Shown here piece by piece: positions 26,808-34,063 of a DNA stretch of 35,566 nucleotides (positions within the stretch are counted from its first letter, which is position 1; every line of letters begins with the position of its first letter). The notes beneath the pieces were generated by a model, which was not told where the DNA came from, made no database searches, and saw only the letters and a program-made list of their open reading frames with translations. This stretch comes from Acidobacteriota bacterium (GTDB taxonomy: Bacteria > Acidobacteriota > UBA6911 > RPQK01 > JAJDTT01), in the NCBI GenBank assembly GCA_028874215.1, contig JAPPLF010000074.1, forward strand, positions 1 through 35,566, in the 5' to 3' direction. A program made the translations under genes and the position numbers.

Positions 26808-26928
26808 AGAACTCGATTAATTTGTTTAGCTTAGTACCGCGAAATGTAGGGAGATTCGTATTTGACCTCCCAAGCCATGCTCTATCGTCCGGAGATTCGG
26901 GAGACCACAAACATGCCACGTACAGCCC
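26699..26928. other. AT-rich stretch between convergent genes
   Basis: From about 26699 to 26850 the DNA turns strongly AT-rich (for example ATATTTAAAAATACGAAATG), unlike the GC-rich surroundings. It supplies the odd Asn/Lys/Tyr-rich tail of the glycosidase-like frame. It holds no recognisable gene, transposon end or T-run hairpin. The last 120 bp before the sensor-kinase stop return to average composition. It may be a remnant of inserted foreign DNA. Confidence 0.6.
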
Positions 26929-29340
26929 TTACTGATCGGCTTGCCGGGCCATGCGGTAGCCGACCTGGCGCTCGTTGAAAATGTAGGTCGGGTTGGCCGC
27001 GTCATCGCCCAGCTTCTGGCGGAGCTTTCTCACGAACGCGCGCAGCGTCCGGGAGTCGCTGGTGTCCCGCCGGCCCCACACCTGCCGTAACAGTGACTGA
27101 TACGTTACTGTCCGGCCTGCGTTGACCGACAGCGTTCGGAGCAACTTGTATTCTATGGCGGTCATCCGCACCGGCTGGCCTGACAGGGTCACCTGGCGGT
27201 CCTCATAGTGAATGGCCAACTCCCCCAATTGGAAGGTCTTTGGCGCCTCGCCGCGGCGGCGTAAAGCTGCCCGGACTCTCGCCAACAACTCTGTTTGAGA
27301 GAAGGGCTTGACGATGTAATCGGCTGCTCCCATCTCGAAGGCTTTGGCGATCAGCTCGTCCCTTCCGTAGCCGGAAATGAAGATAACCGGCAGACGCGCC
27401 ATCTCAGGGATGCGTTTCATCAATTCAATTCCATCGGTTCCCGGGAGCATCAGATCCATCAGGACCAAGCGGGGCTGCTCCGTGGTGACGAGGTGATCCA
27501 CCCGATCCGGGTCTCCCGTCATGAGTGGGGAGTAACCTTCCGTCACCAGGGCATCCCGAACGTAGCGGAGCGTCTGCGGATCGTCGTCCACCACCAGGAT
27601 TTGCGATTGTCCCAATCCCTCCGGGGCTGAGCGGGGAGAATTGAGGTCGAATCCTGCCGCGGCAGCGGTTCTGGTTTCCTCGGCCACCGGAATAGTGAAG
27701 GTAAAGCACGCGCCCAGGTCTCCTCCGCCACTCTCCGCTCGGATGCGCCCCCCGTGGGCTTCCACCAGTGCCTTGCAGATGGCCAGTCCCAGCCCGGATC
27801 CTCCGATCCCGCGTTCGCTGCCGCCGACGCGCGTGTACTTGCTAAACAGGTGCGGCAGCAGTTCCTGTGGCACGCCCTTGCCTTTATCCGTTATCGAGAT
27901 CGCTACGAACAGGTCGTTCCGTTCCGCGTCGACGCGTATTGGGAAGGACTGGGGAGAGTGCTTGGCCGCGTTGGAGAAGAGGTTGTTCAAGACTTGGACG
28001 ATGCGTTGCCGGTCAGCCATCACCCAAGGCAGGTCGGGAGGCAGGTCAATGTGGATGCCGTGCTTGCCGCCTCCACTCAAAAAGGTGGTCCTGGCCTGAT
28101 CCACCAAGCTGGCTACCTCTGTGGGAACGGGGTTCACCGACATCGTGCCCGTCTCGATGCGCCCGGCATCGAGCAGGTCGTTTAGCAGGTCGTTCATATG
28201 ATCGGCCTGCTGCTCGATGATACGGAGGAACTGCTGAACTACGGCCGGATCCACGGCTCCGGAGGCATGTACCGCAGTGGCGGCCGATCCCTTGATGGAC
28301 GTCAACGGAGCCCGCAACTCGTGCGTCACCATACCCAGGAACTCGGACCGCAAACGCTCCAGTTCCTGGATCGGCGCTAGATCCTGCAGGGTGACGACAA
28401 CGGATTCGATAATGCCGTCCCGGGATCGGATCGGGGTAACGTTCACCAACGTTGTGACACTGCGCCCGTCGGGAACCTGGAGAACCATCTCCTCGGCGCG
28501 CACCGTCGTGGCCGTACTCAGCGTCTGCGTCAGTGGATGCTTTTCCAGAGAAACCTCTTGCCCGTCGGCGCGCCGACAGGTGACGATCTCCAGCAAGCGC
28601 TCTGGGGGATGGCCCGGTGGTAGGAGAAGATCCACAAGCCGCTTCGTCTCGCGATTGAACAACACTGGCTTGCCGGTCCTGGCATTAAAGACCGCAACAC
28701 CCACCGGCGAGGTGTCGACCAGTGCTTCCAAGTCGGCCCGCGCCCGCTGCTCGTCCCGGTGCGTACGGGCATTGGCGATTGCCGTCGCCGCCTGGGCGCC
28801 GAACATCACCAGCATCTCCTCGTCCTCACTCGTGAACTCCCGTCCCTCTTCCTTCTGGCTGAGAAAGAAAGTGCCCATGTGCACGCCCCGGTGACGCATC
28901 GGCGTGCATTGCAATGTGGTTGGCAGCGACCGGTCCGGCGAAAACCCGAGCGACCGGACATAGCCGGGAAGGTCACGTAATCGCAATGTTTCCGGAATGT
29001 TCTGGAAGTGTTCGAAAAGCCGCAATCCGTCGGCCCAATTCTCAATCTGTTGCTGCTCGTCGGAAGTGTAGCCGGACGTGACGTAGTCCTGAACTTGTCC
29101 CGAGTTGTCGATGGTAATAATCACACCGTAACGAGCACGGGTGAGGACGCGGGCGCTTTCCACGACCTCATGCAGAACGGTGTTGACATCGAGGCTTGAG
29201 CTGATGCGCAGGATAGCCGAACTCAGTCTGGAGTTTCGTTCCCGAAGTACTTCGATTCGTCGTCTCAGATCGTCGGGACTGGCCAATGGTTCATCCTCAC
29301 CGGATATTGGAGGGAGACTCGATTCGGTTCCGCCGAACAT
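26929..29340 (-). CDS. One-protein two-component system, paralogue 1
   Basis: This 803-residue cytoplasmic protein has no membrane segment. Domains in order are a short coiled coil (25-45), GAF (about 50-195), PAS-like (about 203-325), HisKA with His340 in FLGMVTHELRAPLTSIKGS, HATPase (about 445-552, N-box NNLFSNAAKHSP, GGSGLGLAICK), receiver (about 580-692, phospho-Asp629 in LVLMDLMLPGTDG, Lys678 in VKPFS) and an OmpR/PhoB-type winged helix (about 704-800, SDSRTLRAFVRKLRQKLGDD). It can thus sense, phosphorylate and bind DNA as one chain. The ATG at 29340 aligns with the MF start of its paralogue; the TTG six bases upstream is less likely. The paralogue lies upstream, separated by 455 bp. The winged helix resembles KdpE, but no Kdp genes are present. 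Confidence 0.92.
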   Translation of the reverse strand: MFGGTESSLPPISGEDEPLASPDDLRRRIEVLRERNSRLSSAILRISSSLDVNTVLHEVVESARVLTRARYGVIITIDNSGQVQDYVTSGYTSDEQQQIENWADGLRLFEHFQNIPETLRLRDLPGYVRSLGFSPDRSLPTTLQCTPMRHRGVHMGTFFLSQKEEGREFTSEDEEMLVMFGAQAATAIANARTHRDEQRARADLEALVDTSPVGVAVFNARTGKPVLFNRETKRLVDLLLPPGHPPERLLEIVTCRRADGQEVSLEKHPLTQTLSTATTVRAEEMVLQVPDGRSVTTLVNVTPIRSRDGIIESVVVTLQDLAPIQELERLRSEFLGMVTHELRAPLTSIKGSAATAVHASGAVDPAVVQQFLRIIEQQADHMNDLLNDLLDAGRIETGTMSVNPVPTEVASLVDQARTTFLSGGGKHGIHIDLPPDLPWVMADRQRIVQVLNNLFSNAAKHSPQSFPIRVDAERNDLFVAISITDKGKGVPQELLPHLFSKYTRVGGSERGIGGSGLGLAICKALVEAHGGRIRAESGGGDLGACFTFTIPVAEETRTAAAAGFDLNSPRSAPEGLGQSQILVVDDDPQTLRYVRDALVTEGYSPLMTGDPDRVDHLVTTEQPRLVLMDLMLPGTDGIELMKRIPEMARLPVIFISGYGRDELIAKAFEMGAADYIVKPFSQTELLARVRAALRRRGEAPKTFQLGELAIHYEDRQVTLSGQPVRMTAIEYKLLRTLSVNAGRTVTYQSLLRQVWGRRDTSDSRTLRAFVRKLRQKLGDDAANPTYIFNERQVGYRMARQADQ

Positions 29341-29412
29341 CGCCAAATCGAAAAACTCAGTGTCGAATGTACTGAAGTCGGCGCCCCAGATTATAGGTTA
29401 GCCGAGTGCCAG

Positions 29413-29447
29413 TTAACCGTAATTTCACAGAACTAACCTTAATTTTC
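29413..29447. promoter_or_regulatory. Direct repeat upstream of kinase paralogue 1
   Basis: TAACCGTAATTT (29414-29425) and TAACCTTAATTT (29434-29445) share 11 of 12 bases and are spaced exactly 20 bp, two helical turns. An inverted GGTTA lies at 29396-29400. They lie about 75-105 bp upstream of the kinase ATG. OmpR-family winged helices bind direct repeats on one DNA face, so autoregulation is a reasonable guess. The remaining DNA of the 455-bp gap is the fragment at 29579-29791. Confidence 0.4.
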
Positions 29448-29578
29448 GCTCTATTTTCACCGGGTCGTTGCGGTACTGGATTCCGGTCTTGCGTTTGGTC
29501 TCTTGTGGGAGTTTTTCAGGAAGGGGCGTGTTTGTGCGTACGATATTCCTGATCGCTCACATCCATATCCGGTTGTCG

Positions 29579-29791
29579 GCAGCCACGCCGGTGGAAGCCC
29601 AACTGCCTTCCGAGATTCTCGGCGACTGTTACCTGTTGCAGGTGAAGCAGGCCGTCCTCGATGGAGACCCCGAGCGGGCCTGGGGCACGATACAAGAGGT
29701 CATTGTCTTGGGAAGGGACCACAATCCGGAGCTGCCCGAGTTCCATCCGGATCCTCCAGAGGGCCGGGAGACCATGAACACGCCAATGACG
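29579..29791 (+). pseudogene. Gene fragment between the two sensor-regulators
   Basis: An open stretch with coding-like third-position GC encodes EAQLPSEILGDCYLLQVKQA and then VLDGDPERAWGTIQEVIVLG. From memory, this resembles a helical segment that recurs in bacterial TPR-like or sulfatase-modifying-factor/kinase-associated proteins (LPPEI-x-ADRYLLQAEQAxRDGD). No credible start with a ribosome-binding site is seen, and the frame runs into the 3' end of the second kinase (opposite strand), so it looks like a relict rather than a working gene. It lies inside the duplicated kinase locus and may mark the insertion or rearrangement that separated the paralogues. Identity of the parent family is uncertain. 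Confidence 0.4.
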
Positions 29792-29795
29792 GCGT

Positions 29796-32234
29796 TTACG
29801 CGTCACTCTGCCGTGCCATGCGGTAACCGACTTGACGCTCGGTGAAGATGTAGGTTGGGCTGGCCGCATCGTCGCCAAACTTTTGTCGGAGCTTCCTCAC
29901 GAAGGTCCGGACCGTCCGGGAGTCGCTGGTGTCCCGCCGGCCCCACACCTGCCGTAACAGTGACCCATACGTTATTGTCCGGCCCGCATTGACCGACAGC
30001 GTTCGGAGCAACTCGTATTCAATGGCCGTCAGACGTACCGGTCGGCCTGACAAGGTCACCCGGCGATCCTCGTAGTGGATGGCCAACTCGCCCAATTGGA
30101 AGGATCTGGGCGGCTCGCCGCGGCGTCGCAGGGCCGCATGGACTCTTGCCACCAGCTCTGTTGGAGAGAAGGGCTTGACGATGTAGTCGGCGGCTCCCAT
30201 CTCCAGGGCTTTGGCGATCATTTCGTCCCTTCCGTAGCCGGAGATGAAGATGACCGGCACACGGGCCATCTCGGGGATGCGTTCCATCAACTCGAATCCG
30301 TCGGTTCCAGGGAGCATCAGGTCCATCAGGACCAGCCGGGGCTGCTCCGTCGTGACGAGGTGAGGGACCTCTTCCGGGTCGCCCGTCATGAGCAGATGGT
30401 AACCGGCCGTTACGAGAGAGTCCCGAACGTACCGGAGCGTCTGCGGATCATCGTCAATCACCAGGATATGTGTTTTTCCTCTTTCCTCCCGAGGCAAACG
30501 AGATAGACTCCGCGCGAAATCGGTCGCACCGCCGGTTCCGGTCTCTTCGGCCAGGGGAAGTGTGAATGTAAGGCGCGCACCCAGACCCTCCCCGCCGCTT
30601 TCCGCCCGGATGCGCCCCCCCTGAGCTTCCACCAGTCCCTTGCAGATGGCCAATCCCAGCCCGGTACCTCCGATTCCGCGGTCGCTGCCACCGACACGCG
30701 TGTACTTGCGGAACAGGTACGGCAGCATTTCCGGGGGCACCCCCTTGCCTTCGTCCGATACCGAGATCGCTACATGGAAGTCCTTCCATTCCGCAGCGAC
30801 CCGAATAGGAAAGGACTGGGGAGAGTGCTTGGCCGCGTTGGAGAAGAGGTTGTTCAAGACTTGGACGATACGCTTCCGGTCGGCCATGACCCAAGGCAGG
30901 TCAGGAGGCAGGTCGATTTGGATGGGATGCTTGCCGCCTCCGGTCAAAAACGTGTTCCTGGCTTGGTCCACCAGGCTGGCTACATCTGTAGGAACGGGGA
31001 TCACCGACAACGTGCCCGTCTCGATGCGCCCCGCATCCAGCAGGTCGTTGAGCAGGTCGTTCATGTGGTCGGCCTGCTGGTCGATGATGCGGAGGAACTG
31101 CTGAACGATGGCCGGATCTGGAGTCGCCGGGGCTAGGGCGGAGTTGGCCGATCCCTTGATGGAAGTCAGCGGAGCCCTCAACTCGTGGCCCACCATTCCC
31201 AGGAACTCGGTTCGTAATCGCTCCAGTTTCTCAATCGGCGCCAAGTCCTGCACTGTGATGACCACGGACTCGTTCGTCCCGTCCTCGGACTGGATCGGCG
31301 TCGCGTTCATCAGTGTCGTGATACTCCGGCCGTCGGGGACTTGGATGACGGTTTCCTCGGCGCGTATTGCAGAAGCGTTGCTCAGTGCTTGCGCCACAGA
31401 AAGCTCTTCCAGCGAGATTTCCCATCCGTCCGGGCGGCTCAGAGTCACTGTCTCAAGTAGTTCCTCCACGGGGTGGCCCGGCGTGACCAAGCCTTGGACG
31501 ATCCGCTTCATCTCCCGGTTGTATGAGACCGGCTTGCCGGTCTTGGCATCGAAGACCACCACCCCGACGGGCGAGATGTCGACCAGGGCCTCCAGATCGG
31601 CGCGGGCCCGTTGCTCGTTTCGGAACGCACGGGCGTTCGCAATCGCGGTCGCCGCCTGAGATCCGAACATCACCAGAACCTCTTCGTCCTCGCTCGTGAA
31701 CTCCCGGCCCCCTTCCTTATCGCTTAGAAAGAAAGTGCCCACATACACACCCCGATGACGCATCGGGGTGCATTGAAAGGTCTTCCCCATTGCAAGATTT
31801 GCCGAATAACCCAGCGACCGGACATAGCCGGGCAAGTCTCGTAGTCGTAATGCCTCCGGGAGGTCCCGGAAGTGTTCGAAGATATGCACTCCGTCGGGGG
31901 AGTTCTCAAGCAGTTGCTGCTGGTCAGGGTTGAGGCCGGAAATGACACAGTCCTGCACCTGTCCCGAGTCATCGATGGTCACAATCACGCCGTTGCCGGC
32001 ACGGGTCAGAGCGCGGGCGCTCTCCAGGACCTCCCGAAGGACGGTGTTGACGTCGAGGCTTGAGTTGATGCGCAGGATCGCCGAACCTAGTCTGGAGATC
32101 CTTTCCCGCAGTATTTTGTTCTCTCGTCTCAACTCGTCAGGACTTGTCATTTTCCCATCCTCGCCAGATCTCGAAACGGGACTCACCTGAACTTCGTCAA
32201 CCGTCGCACCGCGGAGAACACCGGTTGGGAACAT
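29796..32234 (-). CDS. One-protein two-component system, paralogue 2
   Basis: This 812-residue soluble sensor-regulator has the same order as its neighbour: coiled coil (30-50), GAF (about 58-203), PAS-like (about 211-333), HisKA with His350 in FLGMVGHELRAPLTSIKGS, HATPase (N-box NNLFSNAAKHSP, GGTGLGLAICK), receiver with Asp638 in LVLMDLMLPGTDG, and OmpR-type winged helix (about 712-808). The HisKA, ATPase, receiver and DNA-binding parts are nearly the same in both. GAF and PAS differ more, for example NSPDGVHIFEHFRDLP versus NWADGLRLFEHFQNIP. The recognition-helix region SDSRTVRTFVRKLRQKF differs by few residues, so both should recognise the same DNA. The start at 32234 is set by alignment; an ATG at 32294, also in frame, is an alternative. 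It is divergent from the TPR gene. Confidence 0.92.
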   Translation of the reverse strand: MFPTGVLRGATVDEVQVSPVSRSGEDGKMTSPDELRRENKILRERISRLGSAILRINSSLDVNTVLREVLESARALTRAGNGVIVTIDDSGQVQDCVISGLNPDQQQLLENSPDGVHIFEHFRDLPEALRLRDLPGYVRSLGYSANLAMGKTFQCTPMRHRGVYVGTFFLSDKEGGREFTSEDEEVLVMFGSQAATAIANARAFRNEQRARADLEALVDISPVGVVVFDAKTGKPVSYNREMKRIVQGLVTPGHPVEELLETVTLSRPDGWEISLEELSVAQALSNASAIRAEETVIQVPDGRSITTLMNATPIQSEDGTNESVVITVQDLAPIEKLERLRTEFLGMVGHELRAPLTSIKGSANSALAPATPDPAIVQQFLRIIDQQADHMNDLLNDLLDAGRIETGTLSVIPVPTDVASLVDQARNTFLTGGGKHPIQIDLPPDLPWVMADRKRIVQVLNNLFSNAAKHSPQSFPIRVAAEWKDFHVAISVSDEGKGVPPEMLPYLFRKYTRVGGSDRGIGGTGLGLAICKGLVEAQGGRIRAESGGEGLGARLTFTLPLAEETGTGGATDFARSLSRLPREERGKTHILVIDDDPQTLRYVRDSLVTAGYHLLMTGDPEEVPHLVTTEQPRLVLMDLMLPGTDGFELMERIPEMARVPVIFISGYGRDEMIAKALEMGAADYIVKPFSPTELVARVHAALRRRGEPPRSFQLGELAIHYEDRRVTLSGRPVRLTAIEYELLRTLSVNAGRTITYGSLLRQVWGRRDTSDSRTVRTFVRKLRQKFGDDAASPTYIFTERQVGYRMARQSDA

Positions 32235-32291
32235 TGTGAACTCGTCAGGCATCGTTAGTGGAGTAGTGGCATGCGACAATAATTCAGAATT

Positions 32292-32470
32292 CATGATCCG
32301 GACCTGCTCGTTCACCAACAGTTCACGCAGTCGCGTTCTCGCGAGCGTGGAATTAGCGGGGTGGGTGGCCGTTGGATTCAGAGTAGGGGGAACCTGGACA
32401 TGGCGCTGCCAAGCTGCAATGAGACGCAGTACAAAGAACCGGCACGCATCGTCAACATGATCCGGACCTG
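32292..32470. repeat. Exact 15-bp direct repeat in divergent intergenic region
   Basis: CATGATCCGGACCTG occurs at 32292-32306 and again at 32456-32470, between the divergent kinase paralogue 2 and the TPR gene. On the minus strand each copy ends in AGGTCCGGATCATG, an AGG followed by ATG: the first gives the alternative kinase start at 32294, the second opens a 26-codon frame (MLTMRAGSLY...). It could be a regulator site or a duplicated translation-start region. The rest of the 329-bp gap (32235-32563) shows nothing else recognisable. Confidence 0.5.
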
Positions 32471-32563
32471 GACTTTCCCTATTATTCTGGAGCTTCAGGA
32501 AAAACGGGCACTACGGATCAGGGATTCAAAATACCAATGCGCACAGGAATGGGAGCGACGTTG

Positions 32564-33346
32564 ATGACTAGAGGAAGTATGGCATTTGCGCTGTTTTGCG
32601 TCGCGGCCCTTGCTGTTGGCGTGCCCGGACAGGAGGACTGGGAGGAAGGGCGCCGGCATTTCGGCAATGAGGACTACAAGCGCGCCCAAAAATCGCTGGA
32701 GCAAGCCGTGCGCAAGAATCCCGGCAGCTCGAAATTCCATTTCTGGCTGGGGCTCGCCATGGGGCGAAGGGCCGAAAGTATGACGGGTTTCGGACGCTTC
32801 CGGGCGATGGGCCTGGCGAAGAAAGTCAAGGTGCAGTTCGAACGCGCCGTGCAACTCGACGGTTCGAATCTTGATGCTTTGGAAGCCCTGCAGAACTTCC
32901 ATTTCGAAGCTCCCGGCATCGTGGGCGGAAATAAGGCAGAAGCCCGGAAGTTGGCCGATCGGATCAAACAGCTTGAAAAGGCGCGAGGCGCCATCGCCTG
33001 GGCCCGCTGCTACAAACATGACAAGGACTTCAAGAATGCAGCCGCGCAGTATGCCTTGGCCCGCAAACTTGCTCCGGACAACACCGAATTCTTGGCTGAG
33101 CACGCCGCTTTCCTCTCCACGCGTCGCCAGCATGGGGAGAGCGACGAACTCTTCGACGCCGCGTTCGAACGGGATCCCGACAACCGCAAACTTTGGCTGA
33201 CTGCGGCCAAATCGTGGATCGAAGCGAAGCGCTCATCCCTGTATCCGAGAGCGCGGAAACTGCTCGAACGTTTTCTCGAGAACGCGAAATCGGTCCCGCA
33301 CCTGGACACCCCGTCTCAGGTCCGCAAGCTGTTGAAAAAGCTCTGA
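32564..33346 (+). CDS. Exported TPR-repeat protein
   Basis: This protein of about 260 residues has an N-terminal signal (MTRGSMAFALFCVAALAVGVPGQ) and then helical tetratricopeptide-like repeats. The first is DWEEGRRHFGNEDYKRAQKS; another is AQYALARKLAPDNTEFLAEH. The segment KVKVQFERAVQLDGSNLDAL with FEAPGIVGGNKAEA matches a common arrangement in acidobacterial periplasmic TPR proteins. TPR proteins act as scaffolds for protein-protein contacts; no enzyme domain is present. Several in-frame starts exist (32537, 32549, 32564, 32579). The ATG at 32564 is preferred because GGGAG lies 8 nt upstream and it gives a clean signal peptide. It stands alone, divergent from the sensor-regulator. Confidence 0.78.
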   Translation: MTRGSMAFALFCVAALAVGVPGQEDWEEGRRHFGNEDYKRAQKSLEQAVRKNPGSSKFHFWLGLAMGRRAESMTGFGRFRAMGLAKKVKVQFERAVQLDGSNLDALEALQNFHFEAPGIVGGNKAEARKLADRIKQLEKARGAIAWARCYKHDKDFKNAAAQYALARKLAPDNTEFLAEHAAFLSTRRQHGESDELFDAAFERDPDNRKLWLTAAKSWIEAKRSSLYPRARKLLERFLENAKSVPHLDTPSQVRKLLKKL

Positions 33347-33368
33347 GGGCCGGCAGAGGTGCAGTGCC

Positions 33369-33412
33369 CGACAGCGTACGTGCTCGTAGACGACAGCGTA
33401 CGTGCTCGTAGA
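33369..33412. repeat. Perfect 22-bp tandem duplication upstream of vapB
   Basis: The unit beginning CGACAGCGTACG occurs at 33369-33390 and 33391-33412 without a mismatch or spacer. It lies between the TPR stop and the VapB-like start, ending 46 bp before the latter. The CGTACG centre is self-complementary. It may be the operator of the antitoxin operon, or merely a recent slippage product. No other copies are seen, so it is not a CRISPR. Confidence 0.85.
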
Positions 33413-33458
33413 GTCGGACTCCTGAAATTTGAAGCGTGTAAGATTTTCGCCTGGCACC

Positions 33459-33695
33459 ATGCGGATCGCCATCAACATTCCGACGTCGATTTTGAAAGAG
33501 TTGAAGAGCATTCAGACAAAGGAAGGGGGTACATTGGACGAACTGGTCACCGGATTCTTGGCCGAAGGGCTCCGCGCGCGCTACGCTGGCCAAACCGATT
33601 CTGAACTTGACTGGAAGAGCAAATCGATGCGCGCACGCGTAGACTTGACCGAGAAGGAGGCTGTCTACGCGATCATCGCTGCCGGCGCATCTTAG
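33459..33695 (+). CDS. VapB-like antitoxin
   Basis: This 78-residue protein begins MRIAINIPTSILKELKSIQ, a ribbon-helix-helix start of VapB-type antitoxins. It continues with GGTLDELVTGFLAEGL and ends with the VapB-like toxin-wrapping tail MRARVDLTEKEAVYAII. It would pair with a VapC PIN toxin and repress its own operon. The ATG at 33459 is chosen; a TTG at 33429 in the same frame would add ten unlikely residues. The toxin that should follow is reduced to its C-terminal tail (33696-33847), so this antitoxin has lost its local partner. It may persist because it neutralises a related toxin elsewhere, or may simply be decaying. Confidence 0.75.
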   Translation: MRIAINIPTSILKELKSIQTKEGGTLDELVTGFLAEGLRARYAGQTDSELDWKSKSMRARVDLTEKEAVYAIIAAGAS

Positions 33696-33847
33696 ACTAC
33701 ACCATTGGAATCGTTGCGCGTGGCAACTTGGTGCCGGACGGACATGTGGCAACGCTGGCAAGAGTACATGGCGTCCGTGCCATCTACACTCATGATCGGG
33801 ACTTCAGGAAATTCCCGTTTCTCAAAGTGGTCGATCCGGTTGCATAA
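33696..33847 (+). pseudogene. Truncated VapC toxin, C-terminal remnant
   Basis: In the frame ending with TAA at 33845-33847 the DNA encodes ARGNLVPDGHVATLARVHGV and then RAIYTHDRDFRKFPFLKVVDPVA. This is the last third of a VapC PIN-domain RNase: NLVPDxH carries one active-site Asp, and THDRDF and KFPxLxVVDP are typical tails. The upstream 80-90 residues, including the first Asp and the Glu, are missing, and no start codon follows the antitoxin stop at 33693-33695. The gene is therefore an inactive deletion remnant. Its stop codon coincides with the edge of the dispersed repeat (33845). Confidence 0.75.
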
Positions 33848-33903
33848 CAGCCCGTGGTAAAAGTCGTCACGGCATTCGACCGTCCCTGCATCCCGGCGGG
33901 CTG
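33845..33903 (+). repeat. Dispersed 55-bp repeat, copy 2
   Basis: Positions 33845-33899 match the reverse complement of 2-56 with one mismatch. Here the ends are complete: CAGCCCG (33848-33854) and CGGGCTG (33897-33903) are a 7-bp terminal inverted repeat, and TGCAT lies on both sides (33841-33845, 33902-33906), like a 5-bp target duplication. An inner ACGG/CCGT pair could fold. It begins at the vapC remnant's stop codon and lies 160 bp before the integrase start. The 158 bp between repeat and integrase show no gene. Confidence 0.85.
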
Positions 33904-34041
33904 CATTGTACGGGCTAGCCATGTCGTCTATTTATGTCCAGTACTGTACATAAGTGTCTGTTTTTCATTGACTTATCAGGTTTTCGGACGTTCTCCGGTG
34001 TCCCATAACGATCCGCTTCGTCCCCTTGCATCCACGATATT

Positions 34042-34063
34042 GTGGGGGTATAGTGGTGGGTAT
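34042..34063 (+). promoter_or_regulatory. Two tandem 11-bp motifs at the integrase start
   Basis: GTGGGGGTATA (34042-34052) and GTGGTGGGTAT (34053-34063) are adjacent direct repeats ending on the integrase start codon. A near-palindrome CCACGATATTGTGG overlaps at 34032-34045. Arm-type sites bound by the N-terminal domain of P4-like integrases are short direct repeats near the int start, so this is a candidate for binding and self-repression. Confidence 0.4.

Noticed and set aside
26929-32234. Bacteroidetes-type hybrid two-component systems
   Set aside because: There are no periplasmic propeller sensor, no transmembrane segments and no AraC output; the output is an OmpR-type winged helix.
33369-33412. 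CRISPR-like repeat
   Set aside because: There are only two abutting copies with no spacer and no cas genes.
33848-34061. tRNA gene serving as integrase attachment site
   Set aside because: No cloverleaf, T-loop consensus or CCA end could be found on either strand in this stretch.
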